Assembly (NCBI GenBank): GCA_032622095.1
Contig: CP136066.1
Coordinates: forward strand, 66,348,278-66,412,277
Reading direction: 5' to 3'
Origin: Siphonodentalium dalli
Taxonomy: Eukaryota; Mollusca; Scaphopoda; Gadilida; Siphonodentaliidae
DNA: 64,000 nucleotides
The notes beneath the pieces were generated by a model that was not told where the DNA came from, made no database searches, and worked only from the letters and a program-made list of their open reading frames with translations. The translations under genes and the position numbers were made by a program. Of this stretch, positions 25,101 to 35,349 are shown one piece after another (the first letter of the stretch is position 1; each line of letters starts with the position of its first letter).

Positions 25101-28100
25101 TGGACCCTACACGTACCGTTCTAATGACTTGTATAGTCGTCATGGACCCTAATACGGACCGTTCTGATGATTTGTATCGTCGTTGTGGAACATAAACGTA
25201 CCGTTCTGATGATTTATATAGCTGTCATGGACCCTAACCGTACTGTGCTGATGATTTATGTAGTCGTCATGGACCCTAATGCGTACCTTACTGGTGGTTT
25301 ATATAGTTATCATAGACCCCATTAAGTACAGGTACTGTTCTGATAATTTATGTAGTCGTCATGGACCCTAATACGTAGCGTTCTGATGATTTGTATAGTC
25401 GTCATGGACCCTAATGCGGACCGTTCTGATGATTTGAATAGTCGTCATGGACCCTAAACGTGCCGTTCTGATGATTTGTATAGTCGCCATGGACCCTAAA
25501 CGTACGGTTCTAATGATTTATATAGTCGTCGTGGACCCTAAACGTGCCGTTCTGATGATTTGTATAGTCGCCATGGACCCAAAACGTGCCGTTCTGGTGA
25601 TTTGTATAGTCGTCATGGACCCTAAACGTACCGTTCTGATGATTTGTATATTCGTCATGGACCCTAATACGTACCGTTCTGATAATTTGTATAATCGTCA
25701 TGGACCCTAAACGTATCGTTCTTGTGATTTATATAGTCGTCATGGGCCCTAATCGTGCCGTCTGGTGATTTGTATAATCGTCATAGACCCTAATACGTAC
25801 CGTTCTGATGATTTCTTCCATCTGTTCTGGTGTCTGTATGTGTTCTCGTTCCAGTGGTGTAACAATACAAACCAAATCCTGCTTCTTATCCAAGAGACGA
25901 TACAAACTGTATCCCTGCAAACAAGATACAACAATAGATGCCCATTGCTCCACCGCGAATAACGCTCACTGTCGAAGTGGTCTTGTGAACTTTGAAATAT
26001 TGTCATTATAATTTGGTATTTACAATGCTTCTATCTAACAATATTTCGTATTCTTAACTCTTGAATACAATGATTTACTATTTCGTAAACTCAAGTCAAC
26101 GTTACTTCGTCGCGACAGGGGCTTGTATTAAACATCCATGCATGGGCCTATATTTGACACCAAATAATTCATAATTTCCTGATCCAATTTGCCGCTTTCC
26201 AGGTTAAAAAAAGGAGAAATACTTGCAAGCACCACCATTCGCACCACACAGCAATTTATGTATATAGTGTATATATGTTCGTGTATGTTCCACCTTAAAT
26301 GGTGGCTTTATGCATTAAACAATTCAATTCAATTCAATTACCACCATTCGTAACACACAAACATCACAAATCGCACCACACAAACACCTCCATTCGCACC
26401 ACACAATCACCTCCATTGGCACAACACGCAATCACCACCATTCGCACCACACAGTCACCACCATTCGCACCAAACAGCAATTACCACCAATCGCACCACA
26501 CAGTCACCACCATTCGCACCACACAGTCACCACCATTCGCACCACACATAATCACCACCATTTGCACCATACAATCACCACCATTCGCACCAGTCACCAC
26601 CATTTGCACCACACAGTAACCACCATTCGCATCACAGTCATAACCATTCGCACCACACATTCATCACTGTTGCATTAAATATTGATCGCCCATAACAACG
26701 TAATACAAGCATAGCGTATACTCACCATCTTGAAATCGTGGATAACCCTCAGTTGTTTGCTTTCTAGATCAAGCTGTTCAGTCTGCTGTTTCGTATCAAC
26801 TACAACTTTCTCAGTCAATGGCTCAATGGTATTCCTCAGCAAGACTATCTTTTCCTAAAAACAAATTTAATTTATCAACTCTATTTGCAAACTCCACCAA
26901 TCTTACGAAGGAAAGTATTCAAACAAACAAAAATGAGTGCAAACATCAGCGCGTAAATATATATCCCGAAAAGGTGGCTATTCACTGGGGGTTATTAATT
27001 TTCTAACGCCCATATCTTCAAAATAAATGAATGATCAAAACCTGTTGCATGTGGATATTGTCACCCTCATACTGCCCCGCGAGCATACTAATAAAGATAA
27101 CTTAAACATATTTGGGGCTATGGTTTATGGACTATGATAATACTATGCAAACTTCGTTTACGAGAAAGAACAACCGACATTTCCGGTATTTATTGCGAAA
27201 GTTGACTATGAGAAAACCTACGGAATTCATTGTCATTATCTACCCTGCATTTTTTATCTTTAGCTGTATAAACACACGAACATAATTGCGCGTCCACATG
27301 ATGGGCAAGAAAATGTCAGGTATGCCCCATGTGACTTACTTGACCAATGAACAAAATAATACAGGAAAATATCCGAAGGAGGCAATGAACGGGTATGTTA
27401 TTGCCCGTGTTTAATATGTGTTCACCTTGATTGGAATGGAGCACGGCGGTATTGATAATAAAATATGTCACTGCTCTGCCAATCGAGCCAACCGGAAAGT
27501 TGTATACATCTATATTTGCGAATATATGTCTGTCCGCTATGAAAACTAGCATGTGGCCATTGTAATCTAACATGTGGTCATTCGGAGAGCTCCACATTTG
27601 TACATAAGGTGTATTTTTACGGGGAACATAATGGTGCATGTTACAATGTTCTCAAGTGATGCTGTCGGAGTCAGGGGCCGGAAAATGGAAGGAGCATCCA
27701 AATCGATGACACTCTTTTGTCACCGATTTCATCAAATTTATATAAATTATCTTCATGCGATGCGGATTCTAGCAGTGTGGTTTAACGATGCCAAAAGTTC
27801 GAGTCAGGGATGGAGGAGGGGAGGGGCACCATTAATTGATAAACTGTGGCCGATTTCCATCAAATTGTAATTATATCCATGGTGCGAGGAATATAATAGT
27901 GTAATTTTGAGACGTCAAATTGGTTCCGTCTAATTCATAGATGGATAAGGGAAGGGCATCAAAATTTATAAAAAAATATTTTGTTGTGGTCGATTTCCAT
28001 CAAATTGTATATATTTATTTCCATGACACAAGGAATCTAATCGTGTGCGTTAAATACGCCAAAATTAGTGACGTTCGAACCATGGGTGGAGAGGGGAGGG

Positions 28101-31100
28101 GCACTAATGCAAATTTTGGTTGTCGCCGGTTTCATCAACAGTACTCTTTACAGAAATTTTAGTTTTCAAACAAAAACTATGTATAACAACCCAAGTTAGA
28201 AGCTCTACATTCACAACCTCTCTACTATATCAGATAATTACAAACCATATATTATTCTACTTACGTATCTGGAATTCTGAAGATACCCACTAATGTAGAC
28301 TCCTCCGAGGATTCCTCCAACAACAAGAATCGTCATCACTATTGCGCCGATAATCTTCCATTTTATGTGCGTGCTTTTGCGCTTGACTTCTACGTCGACT
28401 GTTGCACGAGACTCCTGTAAATAACAACGAGCATGCAAATCTGGTATATACTAAACATATTGGTATATACTAACATATTGGTATATACTAACATATTGCT
28501 GATGGGCTCATAAAGGCGTTTGATAAAGACGTTTTGCAGACGACACTTGTCAAGCCACTGAACAGAGAAAGTTTCTTGGCTTCCACGATTAAGATGATGT
28601 TCCCAACAAACTAAGAACAATATATCCCCCATATATATCCTCTCTCTCTCTCTCTCTCCATCACGCCAAGATGTATTGTAAGTATATAAATGAATGTGTT
28701 CCAAGCTAAATCCGTGAAGTTGTTCCCAGTTGGTTCTATTAGAAAATGATGTGTTGTATATATGTGAGATGTTTGCCCATGTAGGTGTCCCGGTGTCTAG
28801 GGTTTAGATGTTGAATTGGCCGTGTCGGGAACATTGATAACAATAACTGTCCGTAGCTTTTGATAACTTTATATGTGAGTAAAAATGGTTGGTCGATGAA
28901 GCACAGTGTATAGACAGGTTAAGATATAGGTCTGCTCGGAATGAAAGCTGGTGGATAAGTGTCGTTTTTACCGCTCTGAGAAGGTATATCTCTTAGCCCG
29001 CTGGCGTATCATGTATCCATATATGGACTGCGGTATCATACTATCCAAGCTATCTATACTTTACTATAGAGTATATCACACATCTATACTCGCATACCTT
29101 GGTTATACTATGAATGTAACCGGTCGATCAGTGTCGACAAATATAGGTATGCTATGTTGCTATAGATGTGTACTTATTGTTTCGTATGCCTCCCTCTATA
29201 CAAAGTGCTTCACCATTATACAATTTACCCTGTCCACAATACAGGTAAACATATCCAACAACTCCATCCATTTATATGTACTATCGGACATAGGTCACAT
29301 GGGAGTACAATGGACTTGTAATTCGCAAAGGAGTTAATGAGTTTTATCCCACCCGTGTATTGTCCAGCATTGCTAACGAATGGCGAATGTTGAACGAAAT
29401 TTCGAACTTATGGAATCTGTTCAAAAAGAATGGGATCATCGTTAATTAACCAATTGAGCAAAACGCTGTTTATAGATTTACCATAATTATGAGGCAAACA
29501 GTGGACCAAGAAGGAACACTAGTGTTCATTCTTGTTCTACTGTATTCCTCATAATTATGGTACCTAAAACAAACTTTGTTGTGCTCCCTTCCATAAAGAA
29601 ATTTGGAGACAGTTAGATAGATTGTGGAGGTTAAAGCCACATGGCGGTTTGCGCACCAAAATACGCACAATATTATTCGCTTTTGAATTTATCTCAGTAT
29701 CGAAATAGGTCGATAAATATCTGAATTACCTTTCTACGAACATTATGTAACCTAAACACACGTATTGAAGTAATGCAAAATACAACTGTGAATACGGTCT
29801 TTGGGAGGTCCCAAACACAAAACAGCCATTTGCGCGACGTGGAACAGAAAAGAGTGTTACATGTTATTGTATTCCTGATACGGAGTTGACACATGTGGTA
29901 TTCGTGTCATGGTTTCTTAAAATTGGTATCATGACGGCTTTTACTTTAGAACAATATCTAAAGCACAGGAAAGAAGCACTTTGCAGTATCATATAAGTTC
30001 ACACGTTATCCGTTGTTTTTTGAGACGGATCAAACTGGAAATTTACGCTCTCCAGATAATATATTCGATGGTTAAAAATTGGTGAGAGTTCCTCTAAATT
30101 CACACCCGCACAGCTTACTATAATTAAAAATCGGTCAAACGATCAACTAAACATCTAGCGCTCAGGGATTTCTTGTCGGCTAATAATTTATTTACCTATA
30201 CAATCTGTCGATAATTCCAACTTTTTTTCATTATTTTGTTTACGATCCACGCAGCTCCTCATTTTAATATTCATTACGACCTGACCTCGATTCTAATACA
30301 GAGCGGTGATCGGCTGTTTCTACAATGGCAGTCATGGAAATGTCAGGTCGTAATGAATATTAAAATGAGGAGCTGCGTGAATCGTAAACAAAAAATTAAA
30401 ACAAGTTGGAATTATCGACATATTTCTCCTCTATAGAAATTGTTTACTGACGATGTGTTGATTTGTATGAGTAAATAAATTATTAGCCGACAAGAAATCC
30501 CTGAGCGCTAGATGTTTAGTTGATCGTTTGACCGATTTTTAATTATATTAAGCCGTGCGGGTGTGAATTTAGAGGAACAGATCGTCCATTGTTTTTTGAG
30601 ACGGATCAAACTGGAAATTTACGCTCTCCGGAGACAATATTCGGTTGTTAAACATTTATCAAATTTTATGTATATGAATGGTTCTGATGGGAGTTTGTGG
30701 TATTGATTGAAAGATGAATTCTTCGCCGATACATCCGTGGCTATATCGTTAGCATTACTGGTGTGAATGGGCTAAATTTGTCCGATTGCCGAGCGATGGT
30801 AAAAGGTGAATATCTACAGTTCCCCTTGTCTCTATAATACTACCATTAACGTGAAGCAGGTGCGTATATAGAAGCGGCGTATATGGGCAGAGCAAAAGGG
30901 GGCGGACAGCGGAGCGCGTTGCAGGCCCCTGTGTATACGCTTAAACAAATAGCGACTAAAATATTGTTATGGTACTTTAAAACAAAACGCGAAAGTGTAT
31001 ATAGGGTGACCTTTCAAAAATTATACCCCAATCATATAAATTATGGTCGATATGGTGGTGGGGCCATAACCTATTGCGTCACTATATATACGTATGTTAA

Positions 31101-32855
31101 TGTGTATGAGTGTGAAGAACACATCATATGTGCGGACTGTACAAGTTGAAAACAAAATTTCTTATAAGTTCTGAAAAAGACGTTATATTTTCAAATTTCA
31201 AATGTGTAACTATTAGTTATAGACTCTTCTGCTTGGTAAATACTCAATGACATGTGTTAGAAACAGTTACCAACAAACCGCGTTTCAAGCTTCGATAGTA
31301 GTGGCGCTAATAGCGAACTTTTGAACACAAAATTATTCACAGTAAGTGCATTATATGTGAGTGAATGAGGGGTTGCACGGTCAAACACAATTCTGGACAA
31401 TGGATCGTGCAATTATATATATCGTAAAGAATATAATGTAGCAACACGTATGAGTAGAAGTCAACCTTCGTAAAACGCAATGGGTTAATTGGTCCAGTCG
31501 ACTCATTGTGCGGAAACTCAGCGACTGTTGTCACTCACGCTCAAGTGGACATTGCCCATCTGAACCTCCAAATTTTGTTCTACGTAATTTGGAGCGACGG
31601 ATACGATAGGTCGATAAATAATCTAGCTATTGATATACCGGCTTCATATGCTCTGAAAAATATTTGCCAAAGTCACTGAAAGTCACAGCAATTTGTTAGC
31701 CATTTTTTTCAACTTTTCGCCAGACAACCGCTCTTTATTGCTAACATATCAGGAAATAACTACCACGGAACGCTCTTTTCCGTTCCAAGTCGTGCCAATG
31801 GCTGTCTTGTGCTTGGGACCCAAACACCGTATTCACAGTTGTATTTTTCATTACTTCAATGCGACTTTTTGGGTTACATAATGCTCGTAGAAAGGTAGTT
31901 CAGATATTTACCGACCTATTTCGATACTGAGAACAATTCAAAAGGTTATAATATTATGTATACTTTGGAGCGCAAACCGCCATGTGACTTTAACGTGCTG
32001 TGATTCCAGACTTCCTTCTATGGCATTCGCCATCTGGTGCACACGCAATATCAATCATATTAAGGTGTTTTGGTGTTCACAATTATTCCGAGCCAACAGC
32101 GCTACGAAGCTTTGTTGTTAATTCAGTAATTAATTAAGTAATTGCTAGTAATAAGAAATTAGTATGGACACCTGATTGCAAACGACTGGACTATAGAAAA
32201 GGAAAAAACAAAAAACAAAAAAGAAGAAATGCAATATACGTGCATGGTTATATTACCATCCAGGGGAAATAAATGTAATAATGGGAAAGAAAACGAATAA
32301 TGGAAGAAAGCAAAATAGTGAGGTTGGGAAAGACTTGCATCTATTTGCCTATCTTGACCCTTCTTCAAAGTTACGTAGACCAAATTTGGAGGTTCAAATG
32401 AGATATTTCCGCGACACAAAGGGATGAGGCGACATGGGGTTTCGGTGTACTCATGAGGCGACATGGGGTTTAGGTGTACCCGTTCACTTTGGTCTAAATA
32501 TTCAATAGTCGAAAATCTTAATCAATTGTAGTTGGAGATTTCAGAGTGAAACTGGTGTGATATTGTTCCGATAATTTTAGTTTCCAGCCAGTATATAGTG
32601 TTTACTACATGTATGTCGTTTTATAATCAAGATTTGAATATTTTCCCACTTATTCGTTAATTGACAAAATCCAACTCATGGGAGGTGTGCAAATAAAATT
32701 TCCCCCAGAATTTAAAATGTTCGTCTACAAATGGAAATATTCACTTTGGACAAACGTAGACACTCTAGCCACGTCCCATGTGACACGAATGATTAAAATT
32801 ATGTACTTACCTTAACCAGCACTGGTTTACCAGAGAAAGTTGCTTCTGGGATCAT
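19065..32855 (-). CDS. Gene A: BRICHOS-domain precursor with cationic Trp-rich C-terminal peptide
   Basis: Exons on the minus strand: 32811-32855, 28265-28414, 26726-26854, 25801-25914, 23970-24038, 19657-19804 and 19065-19183, giving 257 codons plus stop. All introns are GT-AG; the first five are phase 0 and the last is phase 1. Residues 1-35 are cytosolic and basic, and 36-60 form one transmembrane helix (type II). Residues 66-103 are a linker. The BRICHOS domain spans about 103-203, with VIHDF (Asp105), LVCIVTPL (Cys124) and SCADTPLFW (Cys201), the family's conserved Asp and Cys pair. RIRRR (227-231) is a furin-like site. The tail 232-257 begins GWWRKAWNW and ends in an alternating beta-prone strand. 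In the family, BRICHOS chaperones such a C-terminal segment during secretion. An antimicrobial role is inferred from polychaete precursors such as proarenicin. Confidence 0.85.
19184..19656 (-). other. Gene A intron 6 with a conserved 67-bp block
   Basis: Bases 19401-19467 match 59013-59079 of gene B intron 6 with one difference in 67. The open frame across it (19262-19486) has no splice context of its own and is treated as intronic. Confidence 0.55.
19657..19804 (-). CDS. Gene A exon 6 (BRICHOS end, second Cys)
   Basis: 49 codons plus one base between the acceptor ATTGTAG and the donor GTGAGT. It contains AVRFWYEY, DVTDRQLLPIEFRE and SCADTPLFW, where the second BRICHOS Cys sits in the usual C-x4-[YF]W-like context. 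It differs from gene B at 6 of 49 residues. Confidence 0.88.
20816..21578. mobile_element. Non-autonomous hAT transposon with 8-bp target duplication
   Basis: The terminal inverted repeats are TAGTGTTCGGT (20824) and ACCGAACACTA (ending 21570). Both sides carry the perfect 8-bp duplication CTCTAATA (20816-20823 and 21571-21578), as expected for hAT elements. The subterminal regions are dense in ATTCGAATA-type repeats. The 747-bp element keeps the start of a transposase-like frame on the plus strand (21157-21237, ATG to TGA): MVSNSKKSDIWTHFTLDAKT, which resembles a BED zinc-finger N-terminus. The rest of the transposase is deleted. It lies in intron 5 of gene A and is absent from the matching intron of gene B. 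Confidence 0.85.
21157..21237 (+). pseudogene. Remnant of a BED-finger hAT transposase N-terminus
   Basis: 26 codons then TGA. The SDIWTHF ... KKATQ pattern fits the start of a BED zinc finger (aromatic before the first Cys pair). No Cys or His pair follows, so the finger is broken. Confidence 0.5.
22240..23990. repeat. 34-bp minisatellite, about 50 copies, seeded at the exon 5 splice donor
   Basis: The plus-strand unit is near TACGACAAATTGAGTACTTA then CCGATGACAGTATC. Variant units (ACGAGGAGAGTATTTACG) fall at 22803, 23041, 23109, 23279, 23449, 23585 and 23653. Every gap is a multiple of 34, which fixes the period and shows higher-order blocks of 2, 4, 5 and 7 units. The last unit overlaps the end of exon 5 and its donor. 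Read on the gene's strand, units carry ATCGGTAAGTAC, a good 5' splice site. In roughly half of them the first intron base is mutated (GTTAAGT). Confidence 0.92.
23970..24038 (-). CDS. Gene A exon 5 (BRICHOS middle)
   Basis: 23 codons between the acceptor GGTTGCAG and the donor GTAAGT: DKGVEKLQTVD, then NLSEILSS. Its 3' end is the first unit of the 34-bp minisatellite in intron 5. It differs from gene B at 5 of 23 residues. Confidence 0.88.
24420..24675. other. Intron 4 of gene A, non-repetitive part
   Basis: Ordinary intron sequence with a poly-G run near 24570. A similar stretch occurs near 61600 in gene B. Confidence 0.5.
24676..25812. repeat. 42-43-bp minisatellite, about 26 copies, seeded at the exon 4 splice donor
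   Basis: The plus-strand unit is near GTCGTCATGGACCCTAATAC then GTACCGTTCTGATGATTTGTATA. On the gene's strand each unit reads ATCATCAGAACGGTACGTAT. This is the same as the last bases of exon 4 plus its donor, so the exon end is the first unit of the array. Most units keep the donor GTACGT. The repeat is unrelated in sequence to the 34-bp array in the next intron. Confidence 0.9.
25801..25914 (-). CDS. Gene A exon 4 (BRICHOS, first Cys)
   Basis: 38 codons, GYSLYRLLDKKQ, then LVCIVTPL, ending EEIIRT before the donor GTACGT. Its last 13 or so bases and the donor are also the first unit of the minisatellite in intron 4. The paralogous exon in gene B differs at 5 of 38 residues. Confidence 0.88.
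26330..26665. repeat. 23-bp-type minisatellite in intron 3 of gene A
   Basis: The unit is near CACCACCATTCGCACCACAC plus AGT, about 14 imperfect copies. It starts next to a short (AATTC)n tract at 26318-26339 that may be an old LINE 3' tail. It ends about 60 bases from the exon 3 donor. The plus-strand open frame across it is low-complexity and not coding. Gene B has only one copy at the matching place (about 62870-62900). Confidence 0.8.
26726..26854 (-). CDS. Gene A exon 3 (linker and start of BRICHOS)
   Basis: 43 codons between the acceptor TTTTTAG and the donor GTGAGT. The exon is charged and polar, probably helical, and ends in LRVIHDFKM. HDF carries the conserved BRICHOS Asp. Confidence 0.85.
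27000..27650. other. Intron 2 of gene A, no further feature
   Basis: Nothing recognised beyond short chance frames. Confidence 0.4.
27690..28145. repeat. Tandem repeat of about 130-140 bp, three to four copies, intron 2
   Basis: The landmarks GGATGGAGGAGGGGAGGGGC and CCGATTTCCATCAAATTG recur at about 27809, 27940 and 28082, with a partial unit near 27705. It is close to the acceptor side of exon 2 but does not overlap it. Confidence 0.65.
28265..28414 (-). CDS. Gene A exon 2 (transmembrane segment)
   Basis: 50 codons between the acceptor TTTACAG and the donor GTAAGT. It starts ESRATVDVEV, then a basic KRK...KWK patch, then a 25-residue hydrophobic Gly/Val/Ile-rich helix. Basic residues on the N-terminal side suggest type II topology with a cytosolic N-terminus. 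Confidence 0.85.
28441..28500. repeat. Three tandem copies of a 19-bp unit
   Basis: GGTATATACTAACATATT repeated just upstream (on the gene's strand) of the exon 2 acceptor. A (CT)n microsatellite follows at about 28638-28660. Confidence 0.75.
29580..29900 (-). repeat. Dispersed MITE-like family M1, inverted copy
   Basis: The reverse complement of the M1 core seen at 31655-31990. Landmarks on the plus strand: GCCACATGGCGGTTTGCGC, GAAATAGGTCGATAAATATC, ATTATGTAACC and AACAGCCATTTG. No protein domain was recognised. Confidence 0.65.
30010..30655. mobile_element. Large foldback element flanked by direct repeats, in intron 1 of gene A
   Basis: Inverted arms of about 200 bp (30085-30282 and 30340-30580) share CTCTAAATTCACACCCGCAC, CTAGCGCTCAGGGATTTC and CAGCTCCTCATTTTAAT, with an inner spacer of about 55 bases. 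A 60-base block starting TTGTTTTTTGAGACGGATCA occurs in direct orientation outside both arms (about 30013 and 30588). Confidence 0.75.
31352..31525 (+). repeat. Direct duplicate of about 150 bp, copy 1
   Basis: Matches 34318-34470: GTCAAACACAATTCTGGAC, TCGTGCAATTATATATATCG, GGGTTAATTGGTC and GTCGACTCATTGTGCG. The two copies lie on either side of exon 1 of gene A, one in intron 1 and one upstream. Confidence 0.7.
31655..31990 (+). repeat. M1 family copy
   Basis: Core landmarks in order: TGCTCTGAAAAATATTTGCC, CGCTCTTTATTGCTAACATA, CACGGAACGCTCTTTTC, TGGGACCCAAACACCGTATT, TTGGGTTACATAATGC, GACCTATTTCGATACTG and GCGCAAACCGCCATGTG. Confidence 0.7.
32159..32480. other. Intron 1 of gene A: A-rich tract and a 22-bp direct repeat
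   Basis: GAGGCGACATGGGGTTT(C/A)GG occurs twice at about 32426 and 32456. The rest is purine-rich. The minus-strand open frame here is low-complexity. Confidence 0.45.
32811..32855 (-). CDS. Gene A exon 1
   Basis: 15 codons, MIPEATFSGKPVLVK, ending in AAG before the donor GTAAGT. The start is chosen as the only Met in frame with the donor. A TATA-like box lies about 80 bases upstream on the minus strand. Phase 0. Confidence 0.75.
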
Positions 32856-32933
32856 GATTTATGTTAGTACCACAAAGTCAAACTGGATACTATATATCGT
32901 TCGGATATAATATCTCAGCTGCAGATTCGAATA

Positions 32934-32941
32934 TATTTATA
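32934..32941 (-). promoter_or_regulatory. TATA-like box of gene A
   Basis: TATAAATA on the minus strand, about 80 bases upstream of the start codon at 32855. It would place transcription start near 32905 and leave a short 5' leader. Inferred from position only. Confidence 0.45.
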
Positions 32942-32965
32942 TTGTAAAACCAACACGGATGTATT

Positions 32966-33230
32966 TAAAAAATCGACCAATCATATGTCTTTAATTCTTC
33001 TCAATTATTCTAAGTTCCCTGGAGGCACCACGATTTAAATAAATATACCACGAATAAAACCGCGTCCACCATTCAGTAGATTTTATCAACACAACAAGGT
33101 TAACTTCGACCAATCATATGTCTTAATTCTTCTTAATGATACTATAACGTGTCCTGGAGGCAACACGATATATGTAAATATATCACGATTAAAACCGCGT
33201 CCGCGGATCAGTAGATTTGATCCACATTCA
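32966..33230 (-). promoter_or_regulatory. Tandem duplication upstream of gene A with CCAAT motifs
   Basis: Two copies of a block of about 135 bp (32972-33088 and 33105-33225) share GACCAATCATATGTCTT, CCTGGAGGCA, ACCACG/TCACGA and AAAACCGCGTCC. Each copy holds a CCAAT motif. The position just upstream of the TATA-like box suggests a duplicated promoter-proximal element. Confidence 0.5.
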
Positions 33231-34310
33231 TGCTGACACGAATCGCCTATTATCTTTTCTCGTTTGTGAACAAAACATGTTTACGTCTACGCCAGTTAAT
33301 TAATTAAATGTTACTAGAGATATATTATCACAAAATTATTGTTAGTGCACATAGTACATTACGTTCCTCCTCTCCATCTTCTGTGTATATACTTTCCATT
33401 TCTCGATATCATTGTCATTTTGATCAGAGAATGAAGCATTCTAACATCCATTTTTGAACTCCTATGGTCGAGGCTCCAAGTTAACCATTAGATACTGATA
33501 TATCACCAACGGTAAACGAACTTACTCGCCCATTTGATATCAAAGCTCACTCAGCGAGTTACATCTGTTGCTCCACATAACTAATTGCATATCGCAATTC
33601 ATGGCTAATCAAATGTAATGCAATGGGACTGTCGTGTCTTCAAAGCCATTGAACTCTCTGTTGTATCAGGACCACCACCCTGTTGTCATATGTATGCAGG
33701 AAAACCCATCTGAAACAAACATACAATTTCACTGAAATTTATACACTTTGTTCAACGTATATCCAATATTACCAATCCTATGCCTATTGGCGGCTCTTCC
33801 ACTCTTGTCCGCGTTGGAAGCATGCATAGCCTGATACCACTAATTATTAATTAGATACGACATAATTATACAGAACAGCCTGTTATCGAACTATGTAAAT
33901 ATCGCTTCAATTTGCCCTTAAACCGCCATTGGCTGCGGACATACGTATCACAGTAGCGATGACATAGTAGGCGTGACAATTTATTATGGTGGAGTTTGGT
34001 GACAATTGGTTGTCATAATTAATATGCCACAGCTAACCATGTCGCCCCCTGCATATTCGCACAATAAGTCTTCCCCCAAGTTCGTTATAATCAGCCTTTT
34101 TCTCTTCTTTTTGTTTGGTCCTTGTATAGTTCGCTTTGTTTATTCCAGATACTTTCTCGCAGCTGCATTTCGTTCAACAGTTCCGACACAGCTTGATCGG
34201 CCCACATGAAAATGTTAGCGGAATTATGCGTAGAACTAAATAAAACAACGCAATTGGGGAACTGTCTTAATATGTGGATAAACATGAATTGAGATCATAT
34301 CAACAAAACG
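33230..34310. other. No gene recognised
   Basis: Only short chance frames and AT-rich sequence. Confidence 0.4.
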
Positions 34311-34317
34311 TACTGCG

Positions 34318-34470
34318 TGCATGATATGTGAGTGAATGAGGGATTGCCACGGTCAAACACAATTCTGGACGATCGATCGTGCAATTATATATATCGAAGA
34401 GAATACAATGTAGCAAAACGTAATGGGTTAATTGGTCGAGTCGACTCATTGTGCGAACACCCAGCCCGCG
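34318..34470 (+). repeat. Direct duplicate of about 150 bp, copy 2
   Basis: Copy of 31352-31525. Confidence 0.7.
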
Positions 34471-35349
34471 ACATGGCTGGCTATGACACAGAAATATCAC
34501 GACCAATTGTCAACAAACTCCACCATAATACATTGTCACACCTACTATGCCATCGCTACTGTGATACGTGTGTCCGCGGCCTAATATAATATGACGGATA
34601 TCACCAAGCCGCAAATCTATTCACTGCTAAATTAGTGTTTAGATATCGAATTTGTTATGGCACACATTTGAAAGAGTTTTTGTTTTATATTTGTATGTAT
34701 ATAAGTTATTTACACTATATACAGTGATGTCATACAAATATTTATGCAATCAAACAAATAATATTAATAATTATAGTGACACCACAGGTGGGTGGGCCCT
34801 TGTACACTCGCCATTCACTCTCATTGCACACCATAGAGTATATCGATCAGTATAATAATAATTTAAAAATTTAAAAAAAAAAAATATCTTCGACTGTCAA
34901 AAACATATATAGTAACATTTCGGTCTTTGTACACATATATAATTAAAACAAAAACATGTGTTGGATTGGTAGCTGGTTCCATTTGAAAGAGTTATCTGTT
35001 ACTTAGAGGCGATCTAACTAATAACTAGTATAGTAATTGTTTGGTTTGATATTAGCTCCGTTATCAGCCGAGGCAACCTCACATTATATAGCCTGAGACC
35101 GAAGGTCAAACCAAGTAATATCCGTTAATACAAACCTGCACGACAGTGCTCCTGGAGTGTCCCTCTCTCGCACAATGACTATTTGTACACTCTATCTCCC
35201 ACCTGTCGCTATGGTTACTCTCAACGATCTGTTGAATCTCACTACAAAATTGCCACAGCCTTACTTACTTCTTACTTACTGTTATGAGCACCATCCCTTA
35301 TGGGGAAAGAATATAGCTGACGCACGATTATCCATTGTTGAATCAATAC

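Noticed and set aside
25447-25710. Repeat protein with MDPKRAVLMICIV units on the plus strand
   Set aside because: It is the 42-bp minisatellite of intron 4 read in a frame that happens to lack stops. It is antisense to gene A.
26299-26619. His/Thr-rich open frame
   Set aside because: It is the intron 3 minisatellite and has no gene context.
32159-32464. 101-codon minus frame rich in Phe and Ser
   Set aside because: It arises from a purine-rich tract inside intron 1 of gene A and shows no domain.
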